From assembly GCA_032718475.1 (NCBI GenBank), contig JAUCBJ010002972.1, forward strand, positions 1 to 44,614: DNA of 44,614 nucleotides. Reading direction: 5' to 3'. The DNA is from Nemertoderma westbladi (Eukaryota > Xenacoelomorpha > Nemertodermatida > Nemertodermatidae). The notes under the pieces were generated by a model. The model saw only the letters and a list, made by a program, of their open reading frames with translations. It was not told the origin of the DNA and ran no database searches. Below are positions 1 through 10,089 of the stretch, piece after piece (position 1 is the first letter of the stretch; every line of letters begins with the position of its first letter). Made by a program: the position numbers and the translations under genes.

Positions 1-1080
1 CAGGCAGCTAGATATAATACCTTTTAGCAGTGATTTTTTATGCCCGCTCATTTGACTTTTTTTGTCCGCAATTTTTTACGAATTTTTGCATAATACTTTT
101 ATTTTCCGCAGAATGACTTTTTATGTATGCATTTCTTCAATTAAGGGAAAGTAGCAGGTTACATAGAAGGTATTTTCTAACTAAAACAATAAACGATAAC
201 ATTACCAATTGAGAGAAAGGAGTGTTACAGAGGCGGGCTTTTCTAACCAAAACAATAAACAGTTACAATACTAAATGAGGAAAAAGAGCAGGCAACAGAG
301 AGGCAGCATCAGGATTTAACTTAAAGAGCATAAATGTAATAAATAATTATTATTTGTAGGGTTTTTCGCAATTACGGGAGTCATCTCAGCCTAAGGGGAG
401 TTTTCTCAGCCTAAGGAGAGTGTTCTTTGAGTAGGCTGAGATAACTGGGGAGTGTTCTCAGCCTAGGCTGAGATAACTGGAGGTGTTCTCAGCCTAGGCT
501 GTTATAACTCGGGAGTGTTCTCAGCCTAGGCTGAGATGACTGAAATCATTTCAAGAGGGAATTATCTCAGCCTTGTAGGCCTACACCGGACCCGGGAAAT
601 ATAATATATAATAAATGTAATATATAACAATATATTTAATTAAGTCCCAAAGGGACTGACCCTAACCAAAATGCCAATATAATGAATTCCTATACTACAC
701 AAACAGTACAGACATGTACTTTGTGCTCGCTTACCATGCAAGCAAAGCAAACGTCCGTTTCTTTAACAATTAAATTTCCTTCGGGACTCAGGACCTTTTC
801 GTTGCACCTCAACTGTATCCAACTATGTACAACAGCTGTTGCAAATACCAACAATTTCAACATTTTTACAGAAACGTTATTTGTAACCAAACAATATTTA
901 AAATCAAAATAATTTATTTAAACATGAGAAATATTCAAATATTCCTATTTTATATATTTCGAATATTCAAAATTCTTAAAAAATTTCGAAAATAAAAAAA
1001 ATTTGGAAATATATCCTATCTGAATCTTTCCCACAATTTCGCACAAGAATATTTTAGACCCTATACGCACTGAGAGCAAT
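1..1080. other. AT-rich non-coding stretch
   Basis: I see no convincing gene here. Apart from the palindromic repeat at 361-540, it is AT-rich sequence with short homopolymer and dinucleotide runs. A 76-codon frame at 682-912 has no recognisable domain and sits in AT-rich DNA, so I do not call it. Confidence 0.6.
361..540. repeat. ~31-bp tandem repeat with a central palindrome
   Basis: Four to five degenerate units carry the core ctcagcctaggctgag, a perfect 16-bp palindrome. It is intact at 457-472 and 520-535, shortened to 14 bp at 488-501, and present as half-sites near 374, 394 and 565. Spacing between palindrome starts is 31-32 bp. Each unit can form a hairpin on either strand. Confidence 0.8.
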
Positions 1081-1178
1081 ATGTTGTGTAATATTACACA
1101 ATTATCTTTCAGATTCAATATTAGATATAATTTTATTGCTGCAAGAAACCGACATCACGTCATCAACATGCAGAAACT

Positions 1179-1705
1179 GTGCCGAAATCTCTCCGACAAT
1201 GTGCCGAAATCTCTCCGACACTGTGCCGAAATCTCTCCGACACTGTGCCGAAATCTCTCCGACACTGTGCCGAAATCTCTCCGACACTTTGCCAAAATCT
1301 CTCCGACACTGTGCCGAAATCTCTCCGACACTGTGCTGAAATCTCTCCGACACTGTGCCGAAATTTCTCCGACACTGTACCGAAATCTCTCCGACACTGT
1401 GCCAAAATCTCTCCGACAATGTGCCGAAATCTCTCCGACAATGTGCCGAAATCTCTCCGACACTGTGCCGAAATCTCTCCGACACTGTGCCGAATTCTCT
1501 CCGAAACTGTGCCAAAATCTCTCCGACACAGTGCCGAACTCTCTCCGACACTGTGCCGAAATCTCTCCGACACTGTGCCGAAATCTCTCCAACACTGTGC
1601 CGAAATCTCTCCGACACTATGCCCAAATCTCTCCGACACTGTGCCGAAATCTCTCCGACACTGTGCCGAAATCTCTCCGACACTACCGAAATCACTTCGA
1701 CAATG
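1179..1705. repeat. 22-bp tandem array (minisatellite), about 24 copies
   Basis: The unit is 22 bp and reads roughly gtgccgaaatctctccgaca plus ct. Copies differ by single substitutions (for example gccaaa, gctgaa, gtaccg). Because 22 is not a multiple of three and the unit has no stop codon on either strand, all six frames stay open. The long overlapping frames here are a by-product of that, not genes. The last two or three units are degenerate (to about 1790). Confidence 0.93.
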
Positions 1706-2410
1706 TGCCGACATTAGGTGACAACAATTCAACGGTGACATCACGCCGACATTGAGCCGACACAACGTCCACACTACGCCGACACCATTGCAGACACTAA
1801 ACGAGTAAATTTCTCACAAACGTTAACGAGGAAATCAGATCAGAAACTGTTTGTAAATGCTCCAAAAACCTATTCTTATATACATTTTTCATAAAGGCAA
1901 TCAAAGATGGCAATTATATAAACAATAAGTTCTTTGTTCTTTTTTTGTCTGTTCTTTGTAGCTACCATTGTAAATAAATTATTTTTAAATTACATTAGAT
2001 TAGATTACAAGTGTGTGATTATGACAATTGAGACTGGCGCCACCATTCTATATATCTGTTAGCGCTTTTAATAAAACATATGTTCTTTCAATCTCAATCT
2101 CGTATATTTTGACTCTTTTGCAACTATGCAGAAATTCCATGCAGGGCAGGTGGACCTTGAATCGCTGGTCTGATACAATGAGCGGAGTGGCGCTAGTGTA
2201 CCTTTAACAGAGGGCCGCCCATTGTATCGATTAATCCCCCTTTTGTTTCCTTCTCATGTATTGATTTGCTCTATAACTTATTTAGTTCGATACGGTATTT
2301 GATTATCTATTGTATTTAACTGAGATACGATACCGGGAGGGTGTGACAACACAGTATAACAAGCAAATGACTGACTAATTAATTATGTAAGGACTCAAGT
2401 CTAGCGTTTG
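1706..2410. other. Non-coding flank left of element A
   Basis: No gene is visible. There is an AATAAA at 2070-2075. A purine-rich run ending in gggaggg abuts tgtgacaacaca near 2343, which looks like a polypurine tract meeting an LTR start. It could be a remnant of another LTR element, but I found no partner LTR in the window. Confidence 0.45.
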
Positions 2411-3139
2411 TGTGATGAGCCCCGGACCCTACCCTGTAGCAGCACGAGTTTCATTGTATAACGCGGCCCCACCCAAACATTTAAGATAAACATATTCTGT
2501 TTCCACTAATAATATATACAGATATATTATCCTTGTTGAATAAAGCCGGTAAACTGAAACATAAAGGATAGAAACACATAAATCATTGTTGAGTAAATGC
2601 ATAAAACAGACATACTAATACTGTATATACTATAATTCTAATACTTAGTTTACTTACAAACTATCCTTTGAGACCGCTTATAGTAGCGTGTGAAGACGAC
2701 ATAAGTCCTTACTACGATTGTTTCCCATTATATTCCCATAACGATTAACTAAACAGACCCTATAATGGGCCTTGGTACCGGTAGGTATGTATAGGCTAAA
2801 TTGATTTCCGGTAGACCATAGTCCCTATCTCTACTACATATATGTAGGCCTATCTATAATCGGTCATCGCCTGGTCCCTAAATAAATTTCTTACTTTAAA
2901 TTAATAAAGTACCATTGAGCCACACGTCAATGGTTGAGTCTGTAGGCAGTAGGACTGACAAACCTAAGTATAGTTAGCAATATGGGCAGAACGGTACACC
3001 ACTCCAACCATCTGATGGTGACAAAGGTCAGAATGAGTGATCGTGGTATCGTAATACAGTCTGATCCCTTTGGGTACCGTGTGAAGACGACATATACAAC
3101 ATACATGAACCCCAAGCAGTATATGTTTCATTTATGAAA
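2411..3139 (-). repeat. 3' LTR of element A
   Basis: It is collinear without indels with 10090-10818. Visible differences lie near 2465, 2884, 2918 and 3105. The right edge is set by where the two copies stop matching (after tttatgaaa). A conventional CA end would be at 3130, leaving nine further shared bases unexplained, so this boundary is uncertain by about 9 bp. The pol stop codon (3148-3150) lies almost against it. Confidence 0.93.
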
Positions 3140-3147
3140 GTGTCGGA

Positions 3148-6100
3148 TTAACTTTCAGTTTCAACATCACGGTACAGCAGTACCAACTCGTGAATAGGTC
3201 TATTGTAATAAGTTTTCCGAATTTTTTCTTTACCGATTAGTTTCGCAATGACAACATTCACATTACGAACTAAACCATCGTCTCCTTTCTTTATTGCCGT
3301 AATGCGACCAGTGGGCCATGTATTTCGCTTGCAGTTTTTATCTCTGACCAACACAACATCACCGACAGCGAAACAAGGCCTTGGGTTTACCCATTTTGAA
3401 CGCGAATTTAAGAACAATAAATGTCCTGGTCGCCATCGTGACCAGAATTCGTCGATTAGGTACTGGACACGGCGCCATCTCCGTTTACCATAAGCCAGTA
3501 AGTCTCCTTCTGAGAACTCACTGAGTGTTGGTTGACTTGGGTTTTCTTTGAGTGTGAGTAACATCATAGGACTTAGAGGTTGAGGGTCATCTGGGCTAGT
3601 TGAGACTTCCCAAAGTGGGGATGAATTCACAATAGATGCTGCTTCGCATAATAATGTGTGCAATTCGTCTAAATGTAACGACCTTAGCTGGAGTCTCCGC
3701 GATAACAATAGGCCATCTAATATTTTCCTGATTGACCCAATGCGCCGTTCCCAGTGCCCACCAAAGTGCGATGAATGGGGTGGGTTCATTTCCCAAACCA
3801 CCCCAACTGAATCCATTTCTTCTTTTATTTCTTTCAGATTGATATTAATATCTGGGTCAGCCTCCTGGTTGATACAACCTATAAAATTTGAACCCTGATC
3901 ACTTCGAATGCGAGAACATGCACCCCGTATGGATAGAAACCGTGTCAGAGCATTCTTGAATGTTGATGTGTCCATTCCAAGAAGAATTTCAATATGAACA
4001 GCCCCTGAGACTAGGCAAACGCAAATGAGACACCATACCTTTCTCCGTCCTGTGTTACGCCGTGTTGTTTGGCCAGTGGTTATCATCCAAGGTCCAAAAA
4101 CATCAAGTCCAGTTGCAGAAAACGGGGATATTTGGGTGACACGATCTGGTGGTAAGTTACTCATCTGCTGGCTACCCAGTTTTCCTCGCAGATAACGGCA
4201 AATGGTACAGTTCTTGATAACTTCCTTTACCATACGAGAACCACCTTCTACGTACCAACCACCCCCTCTAAGAGCTCCTTGGGTAAGATGACGACCTTGA
4301 TGCGCCACCTTCTGGTGGTGATATCGTATTATCAATATGGTAATAGGGCTGTCCTTTGGTAATATAACGGGGTGGCAATTATCATATGGTAAATCTGCAT
4401 TCTTTAAACGGCCACCAACCAATAAGAGGCCATTGTTTAAGAATGGCGAGAGGGTAGCCAATTTATTCGATTCTGCCAGTGGTTTATTGGCTTTAAGCTT
4501 CTGTAATTCCTCACTGTAATAACACTTTTGAACATCTTTAACCAAGACTATAATTGCCTCTTTTTTACTGGCTTCGAACAAAGATTGCTGTCTTTTACCT
4601 ACAAACTTATTGCAGGCTTCTAGAACTTTAACAACAATCTGAACTACTCTAGTCCACTTTGAAACACGACTGGTAATATTGGTGAACAACCCTGTGTCCA
4701 TGCTATGAAGTCCTTTTAAAACTTTACCAGTATCACCTATTGGTTTTATTTCGGGTAGCTCATCAACTGGTATTGCTTCGTAACTTTGAGCAAATTTATG
4801 AGCCATTGGAGCCGATAAGGTAGCAGGTCCACTGAGCCAATTGGAATTTAACAAGCTTGTCGGTTCTATGGGACGAGTGGCTTTATCTGCTGGATTGTCA
4901 ACTGTTGAAATGTACCCCCACTGTTCTGGGTTACTAAGACTTCTTATAATATTCACTCTTCTGGTAACATACTTAGAGAATCTCCTATAATCATTGTTAA
5001 TATATCCCAGAACTACTCGACTGTCTGAGTAATAGTGAAGTATCTTAGGTTTATTTTTCAATGATTTATAAACTGAAGTAACAGCCATGACTAACTCAAC
5101 TGCTGCACATAATTCTAGGCGTGGTACAGATGATGCTCCATAGGGTGCTACCTTCGAATTGCCATTAACAAATACAACTGATATATCTTCTTTTTCATTC
5201 ACTGATCTCATGTATATGACGTGACCTATAGCAAGTTCTGAGGCATCGGCATAAGAGTGTAAAGTTTGTTCTATTATAAGTCCAAAGTTTCTGGGAATAA
5301 ATCCCCTGGGTATGGATAACTCTGACAGGTCTTTAAGTGTATTTTTCCATTTATTCCACTCTGGAAAGTATTGTTGTGGGAGGGGTGAGTCCCAATCACA
5401 AGCTTCAAGTTCTGGAGTAGAATTCTCTTTCTTAGGAATTACTGTTCTCTGTATTAATCGACCTGTTAGCACCACAGGACTTACAAATCCAATCGGATCA
5501 TATACAGAATTTATTACTGATAATATACCTCTCTTAGTAAAAGGCCTGTCTTCTATCTCAATATTGATAGTAAATGAATCTAAATTAATATTCCATACTA
5601 CTCCTAACGTCCGTGGCAGGACTCCACTTGCATCATTGAATTCATGATGGACATTGTCTGGAGCTATTTCCGAAGAGGGAAATGCATTCAATACGTCTAA
5701 GTCACTAGAGCAAATTTTGTGTAATCGGATATTAAACTTTGCTAACACTTTAATAGCACCTTTGAGTATAATTATAGCCTGATTCGTTGAATTTGCGGTT
5801 CCCAAACCATCGTCAACATAAAAGTTGTCATTTATATATTCACTTACACAATCTATGGGACTTGTTTTCTCATTGTCTGATTTACATTTATTCACTTTAG
5901 AGAGTGGATTGTCTCCATGGTATGATAACTCAATAGTTTTCCGTAATCCAATTGTAGCGATAGGTGGGCTTGGAGAATTTCCAAAAATATGAACTGTACT
6001 TCTATATGCTACAATAGGCTTTGTTGGGTCATTATTTGCAAACCAGAAAAATCTGAGAAAGTCCCTGTCACGGGGTGGAACTTTAAAGCAGTGAAACATT

Positions 6101-8664
6101 GACTCAATGTCTGCCATGAACCCTATTTCACCTTCACGGAATCTATTTAATACTTCTCTTAATTGGTTGTTTTCATCAGGACCTTTCAATAAAGCATTGT
6201 TAAGACTAGTTCCATAATAAGATGCCGAACTGTCAAACACAACTCTAACCTTGTCATTTTTTGGTTGAGTTACAGTGAAAATGGGAATATACCAAACCTT
6301 ACCTGGGATTCCATTTAATTCTTCCAGAGGCACTCTTTCAAATTTTCCAAATTCTATACATTTTCCCATCGACTTGAGGCACTGATTTAATTTATGTTCA
6401 TCCTTTTTTAATTTCAACAATGTATTGTTTGTCCTGCGATAAACGGGAACATAATTATTTGGCAAACAAGGGTCCTCAGATTTAAAAGGTAGTGGAATCT
6501 GGATATTTCCCTCATCATTTATTTCAATGTTTGGCAGAATTCTGTTCTCAAACAGCAAGTCATATGCAGATTTGCTTTCTTCTTCATCATCTTGTAGGCT
6601 TGCAAATACATTACGTTGTATTTCTGAAACACCATTGTCAATTCTCATTGGTAAAGGAGTTGGACTAATGCTAGAGAAGGTGAGAGAGGATGAGAGATGA
6701 TCTGTAGAACAGGTTAGAAGACTCTTGTGTTTTGTTCCAGTCCTTTTATGTCGCTCAGAGCAAGTCTCTCCAACCAGTGCCCACCCAAGAGGGGTTTCAT
6801 GAACAATGGGACCTTGTGTGTTGGTATTGTGGGTCTTTGTCCGCATTAATGTTGGACAATCCCTACCAATCAATAGGAGTGTTTCAGCAGCATAGTCTAT
6901 CCTTGTGAACTTATTAGCAAATTTAGAAATATTTGGTAACATCTCAACTACTGCAGGAGAAGCAACCTCATCTTTTGTGTCTGGTATCCAGACATTCCCA
7001 AATAGAGGAGGAAGTTGATAGATTTCGCTTTCATTAATACCTTTTATTGTAAGGCCTTCAATTATCATACCTTTCATTATCGAATTATGATGACTTAAAG
7101 TTGTCATTGTGTAATCGTGTAATGGACCCTCAATATTCAAATATTCAAATACTTTAGGATCTGCATAAGATGAATGACTTTGTTCATCAACAATAGCGTA
7201 AGTTCGTATAAATTTACTAGAAACATTTGGAGCTTGAACTTCTACTAGAAATGTTTTCCCACAGCTTTTTGACCCGATTCCACAAATCGCAGTACAAAGA
7301 TTATGCTGTGCCTGGTTTGAAGCCTTGTAACCATGTCCAATAGGATCTGAGTCTTTAACTGTTGAGTTATGCTTTGACATTAACTCGTCAGAACCTTTCA
7401 CTGGTTTAATAGGCCGGTGCATAATTGATATATGATTTGTTTTCTTACATACTGAACAATATAATTTTTTCCTGCATTGTGAAGCGTAGTGTCCTCCAAG
7501 ACACTTAAAACATAGCTTATTGCTTCTAGCAAACTCCTTCTTATCATTGTAGCTCAATTCAATGAATTGATGACAATCAATCAAACTGTGACCTTTCTTC
7601 CCATGATACATGCATGAAACTGTTGATTCACTTTCGGTTTTAAAAACCTTCATGTTATTATATTGTTTGTTGTGTTTAGACGTATTCTTTGAGTTATTAG
7701 TCTTTGGTTCAATACTGCAATGATAGCTATCTTTCCTTTCTGAGTCAATGGTTTTGAAGTGTGGACTGCTGCAGTTATATCTAGCTATTTTTGTGATAAA
7801 TTCACAAAAGAATTCAAAAGGTGGATGTACCCCATATTTTTCCTCATAACCACCACCCTTATCAATCCATTTGTGATCTGCCCATTCAGGTAACTTATCA
7901 CGCACACTCCTGAGACCTGTAGAATAATTTAAATCTCCAAGTTCAGAAACATTCTGAATATTAATTTGTATTATGTTGCAGAGGTCTGCTAGATCCTGAA
8001 GTCGAGTTGGTGAGTCCTCTTTTCTAATTGGTTTGAAGCTCAATATCGTTTTTCTAAGACCTTCAGCCAGGCATGGTCCTGAACCAAACCGAACATGTAG
8101 TTCTTCCCATATTCTTCTTAAGGTTAAACTTGGATCTGAACCACTAGCATCCATATAGTTGTTCACAAGTTCAAGGGGTCTCCCACTAACATTAGCTTTG
8201 AGGACTTCAATTTGATCAAGGGGTGACAACTCAATACCTTTCATTTTGTTTTCTAACATTATAAACCAAGACCTGAACCGGTGAGGTTCTCCTTTGAATG
8301 GTTTAGTTGATTTCTGCAATAGCTCTTTCTTTAGTAAGTAATTAGTTGATGTCATATCATTTGATTGGGATAAGCTATAATTATTTGGATGACTATAATT
8401 ATAGTTAGATGAATACAACGGTTGAGCTCTGTTGTGGGGCATAGCATAACTGCCGCTTACTGCAGACTGATTATTTGTTTGAGATTGGGTTGATACCAGG
8501 GGGTCTACTAAATAGCTACCTAGCATTGGGTCTGTTGCAGCTGCTCCATATATACCCCGATTGCTCCCCACTGTAGTTATTACACTGTGTGTGGTAGTTG
8601 GGTTTATAACAGACTGCAGTGTAAAACTTACAACAGGTGGTGAACTAATCGGAAATTGTTGCAT
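3148..8664 (-). CDS. BEL/Pao gag-pol polyprotein (element A)
   Basis: This 1838-residue polyprotein runs in one open frame. Rough residue positions are: Gag DUF1759-like region 105-290; zinc knuckles around 350-410 (CFKCLGGH and CSVCKK motifs); aspartic protease near 490, where the expected D-S/T-G-S reads VDEQS; reverse transcriptase about 790-1010 with the catalytic YVDD near 946; Peptidase_A17/RNase H region about 1050-1250 with a YADAS motif near 1136; integrase H2C2 zinc finger about 1440-1490; DDE core with aspartates in GLDVFGPW (near 1520) and RSDQGSNF (near 1587) and glutamate in HWERR (near 1641); and a C-terminal DUF5641-like domain with GDVVLVRD. No frameshift or stop interrupts it. 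The first Met is probably not the true start, because the same frame continues upstream through a single TAA into 8707-9327. Confidence 0.95.
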   Translation of the reverse strand: MQQFPISSPPVVSFTLQSVINPTTTHSVITTVGSNRGIYGAAATDPMLGSYLVDPLVSTQSQTNNQSAVSGSYAMPHNRAQPLYSSNYNYSHPNNYSLSQSNDMTSTNYLLKKELLQKSTKPFKGEPHRFRSWFIMLENKMKGIELSPLDQIEVLKANVSGRPLELVNNYMDASGSDPSLTLRRIWEELHVRFGSGPCLAEGLRKTILSFKPIRKEDSPTRLQDLADLCNIIQINIQNVSELGDLNYSTGLRSVRDKLPEWADHKWIDKGGGYEEKYGVHPPFEFFCEFITKIARYNCSSPHFKTIDSERKDSYHCSIEPKTNNSKNTSKHNKQYNNMKVFKTESESTVSCMYHGKKGHSLIDCHQFIELSYNDKKEFARSNKLCFKCLGGHYASQCRKKLYCSVCKKTNHISIMHRPIKPVKGSDELMSKHNSTVKDSDPIGHGYKASNQAQHNLCTAICGIGSKSCGKTFLVEVQAPNVSSKFIRTYAIVDEQSHSSYADPKVFEYLNIEGPLHDYTMTTLSHHNSIMKGMIIEGLTIKGINESEIYQLPPLFGNVWIPDTKDEVASPAVVEMLPNISKFANKFTRIDYAAETLLLIGRDCPTLMRTKTHNTNTQGPIVHETPLGWALVGETCSERHKRTGTKHKSLLTCSTDHLSSSLTFSSISPTPLPMRIDNGVSEIQRNVFASLQDDEEESKSAYDLLFENRILPNIEINDEGNIQIPLPFKSEDPCLPNNYVPVYRRTNNTLLKLKKDEHKLNQCLKSMGKCIEFGKFERVPLEELNGIPGKVWYIPIFTVTQPKNDKVRVVFDSSASYYGTSLNNALLKGPDENNQLREVLNRFREGEIGFMADIESMFHCFKVPPRDRDFLRFFWFANNDPTKPIVAYRSTVHIFGNSPSPPIATIGLRKTIELSYHGDNPLSKVNKCKSDNEKTSPIDCVSEYINDNFYVDDGLGTANSTNQAIIILKGAIKVLAKFNIRLHKICSSDLDVLNAFPSSEIAPDNVHHEFNDASGVLPRTLGVVWNINLDSFTINIEIEDRPFTKRGILSVINSVYDPIGFVSPVVLTGRLIQRTVIPKKENSTPELEACDWDSPLPQQYFPEWNKWKNTLKDLSELSIPRGFIPRNFGLIIEQTLHSYADASELAIGHVIYMRSVNEKEDISVVFVNGNSKVAPYGASSVPRLELCAAVELVMAVTSVYKSLKNKPKILHYYSDSRVVLGYINNDYRRFSKYVTRRVNIIRSLSNPEQWGYISTVDNPADKATRPIEPTSLLNSNWLSGPATLSAPMAHKFAQSYEAIPVDELPEIKPIGDTGKVLKGLHSMDTGLFTNITSRVSKWTRVVQIVVKVLEACNKFVGKRQQSLFEASKKEAIIVLVKDVQKCYYSEELQKLKANKPLAESNKLATLSPFLNNGLLLVGGRLKNADLPYDNCHPVILPKDSPITILIIRYHHQKVAHQGRHLTQGALRGGGWYVEGGSRMVKEVIKNCTICRYLRGKLGSQQMSNLPPDRVTQISPFSATGLDVFGPWMITTGQTTRRNTGRRKVWCLICVCLVSGAVHIEILLGMDTSTFKNALTRFLSIRGACSRIRSDQGSNFIGCINQEADPDININLKEIKEEMDSVGVVWEMNPPHSSHFGGHWERRIGSIRKILDGLLLSRRLQLRSLHLDELHTLLCEAASIVNSSPLWEVSTSPDDPQPLSPMMLLTLKENPSQPTLSEFSEGDLLAYGKRRWRRVQYLIDEFWSRWRPGHLLFLNSRSKWVNPRPCFAVGDVVLVRDKNCKRNTWPTGRITAIKKGDDGLVRNVNVVIAKLIGKEKIRKTYYNRPIHELVLLYRDVETES

Positions 8665-8706
8665 GAAATGGTAGCTAGGGCTACTGTCTGAAACATAGAC
8701 CCCTGG

Positions 8707-9327
8707 TTACCCATTTGTATTTATTTGTTCGTTCTGTATTGAGTCGACATTAATGGATCTCAATTCCTTATCAACAATTATACTGTTGGATTCAACATAG
8801 TCTCTCACTTTAGACATAGTATCAACAACATGTAGGGAGTCTAGTTTATTTGTTATACATGTTTCTTTATCTGGATACCATTCAAGGAATGAAACTCCTT
8901 CGATTTGCTGCTCATTTTCGACTACCCTTTCACTCTGTTCAGTTTGTGAATGAAGGTCGAATGTGATACTTGAATTGGCACCTAAATCTTTTCTGTGCTG
9001 GGATAACTCTTTCATTATCTCAAGATAAACTGCACATTGAGTTTGATAATCCTCAGTAAATTGAGATTTTTCTTGCATTGCACCATCATTGCTTAAGCGT
9101 GCTATTAAATCACAGAAGGATTTACTGAATGCCCGTTTTTTAATTTTCAGATCACTGATATGATTATTTACCTCATCTAATGTGCACAATAATGATAGTT
9201 GGATGTTCAACAAATTTTCCAATGTAGATTTTGTTGCATCATAATTATCAATAAGAACTAACCTTGGCAGAAATGCTTTTCTTTGTGGTCTTAATGCTCC
9301 TGTTGGAGTATTACCTTTTTCAGCCAT
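8707..9327 (-). CDS. N-terminal gag-like frame of element A
   Basis: This 206-residue frame starts at the ATG at 9327. I chose it because everything upstream in the frame is translated tandem repeat and the sequence becomes protein-like after it. The product is rich in charged and polar residues, with a probable helical segment (residues 25-110). It has no zinc knuckle and I do not recognise the family. It ends in TAA at 8707-8709 and is in the same frame as the 1838-residue polyprotein, whose first ATG is only 14 codons downstream. Position and frame suggest it is the amino-terminal part of Gag, either ending at the TAA or joined to the rest by readthrough. A longer in-frame start at 9498 within the tandem array is possible but less likely. 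Confidence 0.7.
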   Translation of the reverse strand: MAEKGNTPTGALRPQRKAFLPRLVLIDNYDATKSTLENLLNIQLSLLCTLDEVNNHISDLKIKKRAFSKSFCDLIARLSNDGAMQEKSQFTEDYQTQCAVYLEIMKELSQHRKDLGANSSITFDLHSQTEQSERVVENEQQIEGVSFLEWYPDKETCITNKLDSLHVVDTMSKVRDYVESNSIIVDKELRSINVDSIQNEQINTNG

Positions 9328-9372
9328 TATAGAGTTATTTGTTCTTCTTAATCGAACCAAATATAAACAGAA

Positions 9373-9991
9373 CCTCGAACTGAATATTATATATCGGTAT
9401 TTCGAGAACACGTTGGGGGAGTTACCTCGAACCGAATATGACGCCGAAATTTCGAGAACCCGTTGGGGGGGATTACCTCGAACCGAATATGACGCCAAAA
9501 TTTCGAGAACCCGTTGGGGGGATTACCTCGAACCGAATATGGCGCAGAAATTTCGAGAACCCGTTGGAGGGATTACCTCGAACCGAATATGACGCCTGAA
9601 TTTCGAGAACCCGTTGGAGGGATTACCTCGAACCGAATATGACGCCGGAATTTCGAGAACCCGTTGGAGGGATTACCTCGAACCGAATTTGACGCCGAAA
9701 TTTCGAGAACCCATTGGGGGGAATTACCTCGAACCGAATAGATGCCGAAAATTTCGAGAACCCGTTGGGGGGGATTACCTCGAACCGAATATGACGCCGA
9801 AATTTCGAGAACCCATTGGGGGGGATTACCTCGGACCGAATATGACGCCAAAATTTCGAGAACCCGTTGGGGGGATTACCTCGAACCGAATATGATGCCG
9901 AAATTTCGAGAACCCGTTGGGGGGATTACCTCGAACCGAATATGACGCCGGAATTTCGAGAACCCGTTGGGGGGATTACCTCGAACCGAAT
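9373..9991 (-). repeat. ~50-bp tandem array in the leader of element A
   Basis: About 13 copies of a 50-51 bp unit are present. Each has a cctcgaaccgaat core, a tttcgagaacccgttggggg core, and the short inverted pair cctcga/tcgaga. The array lies between the gag start and the 5' LTR, so it would be in the 5' untranslated part of the element RNA. The length of the G run (5-8) is the main variation. Some units are open in one minus-strand frame and encode a repeated SVRGNPPQ-type peptide. Confidence 0.92.
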
Positions 9992-10058
9992 GCTTTGCAT
10001 CTTTGTTGGTGAAATTACTGGTAGTAGACGCTGAAGGGACTATATAGTGAGTAGTTAT

Positions 10059-10076
10059 CTACTGCTCTTGCAGTAG
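10059..10076 (-). other. Hairpin next to the 5' LTR of element A
   Basis: The sequence ctactgc-tctt-gcagtag forms a perfect 7-bp stem with a 4-nt loop, 13 bp inside the 5' LTR edge on the transcript side. This is where a primer-binding or packaging structure would be expected. I saw no sequence clearly complementary to a tRNA 3' end. Confidence 0.5.
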
Positions 10077-10089
10077 GATAGTTTTTTAC

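Noticed and set aside
682-912. 76-codon frame on the plus strand and its antisense frame
   Set aside because: AT-rich, no domain, overlapping open frames on both strands, no supporting signals.
2030-2400. LTR of a separate Ty3-like element (tggcgcca at ~2034, AATAAA at 2070, tgtgacaacaca at ~2344)
   Set aside because: No second copy, no coding remnants and no primer site could be confirmed. Kept only as a note.
2927-3115. 62-codon minus-strand frame, repeated at 10606-10794
   Set aside because: It lies inside the LTR and is repeated only because the LTR is. No sign of coding use.
9573-9895. Open frames of 67-93 codons inside the leader array
   Set aside because: They are translations of the tandem unit on both strands, not conserved proteins.
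9373-9991. tRNA-type internal promoter (B-box-like ggttcgag on the minus strand of each unit)
   Set aside because: Only a partial match to the B-box consensus and no matching A box or terminator.
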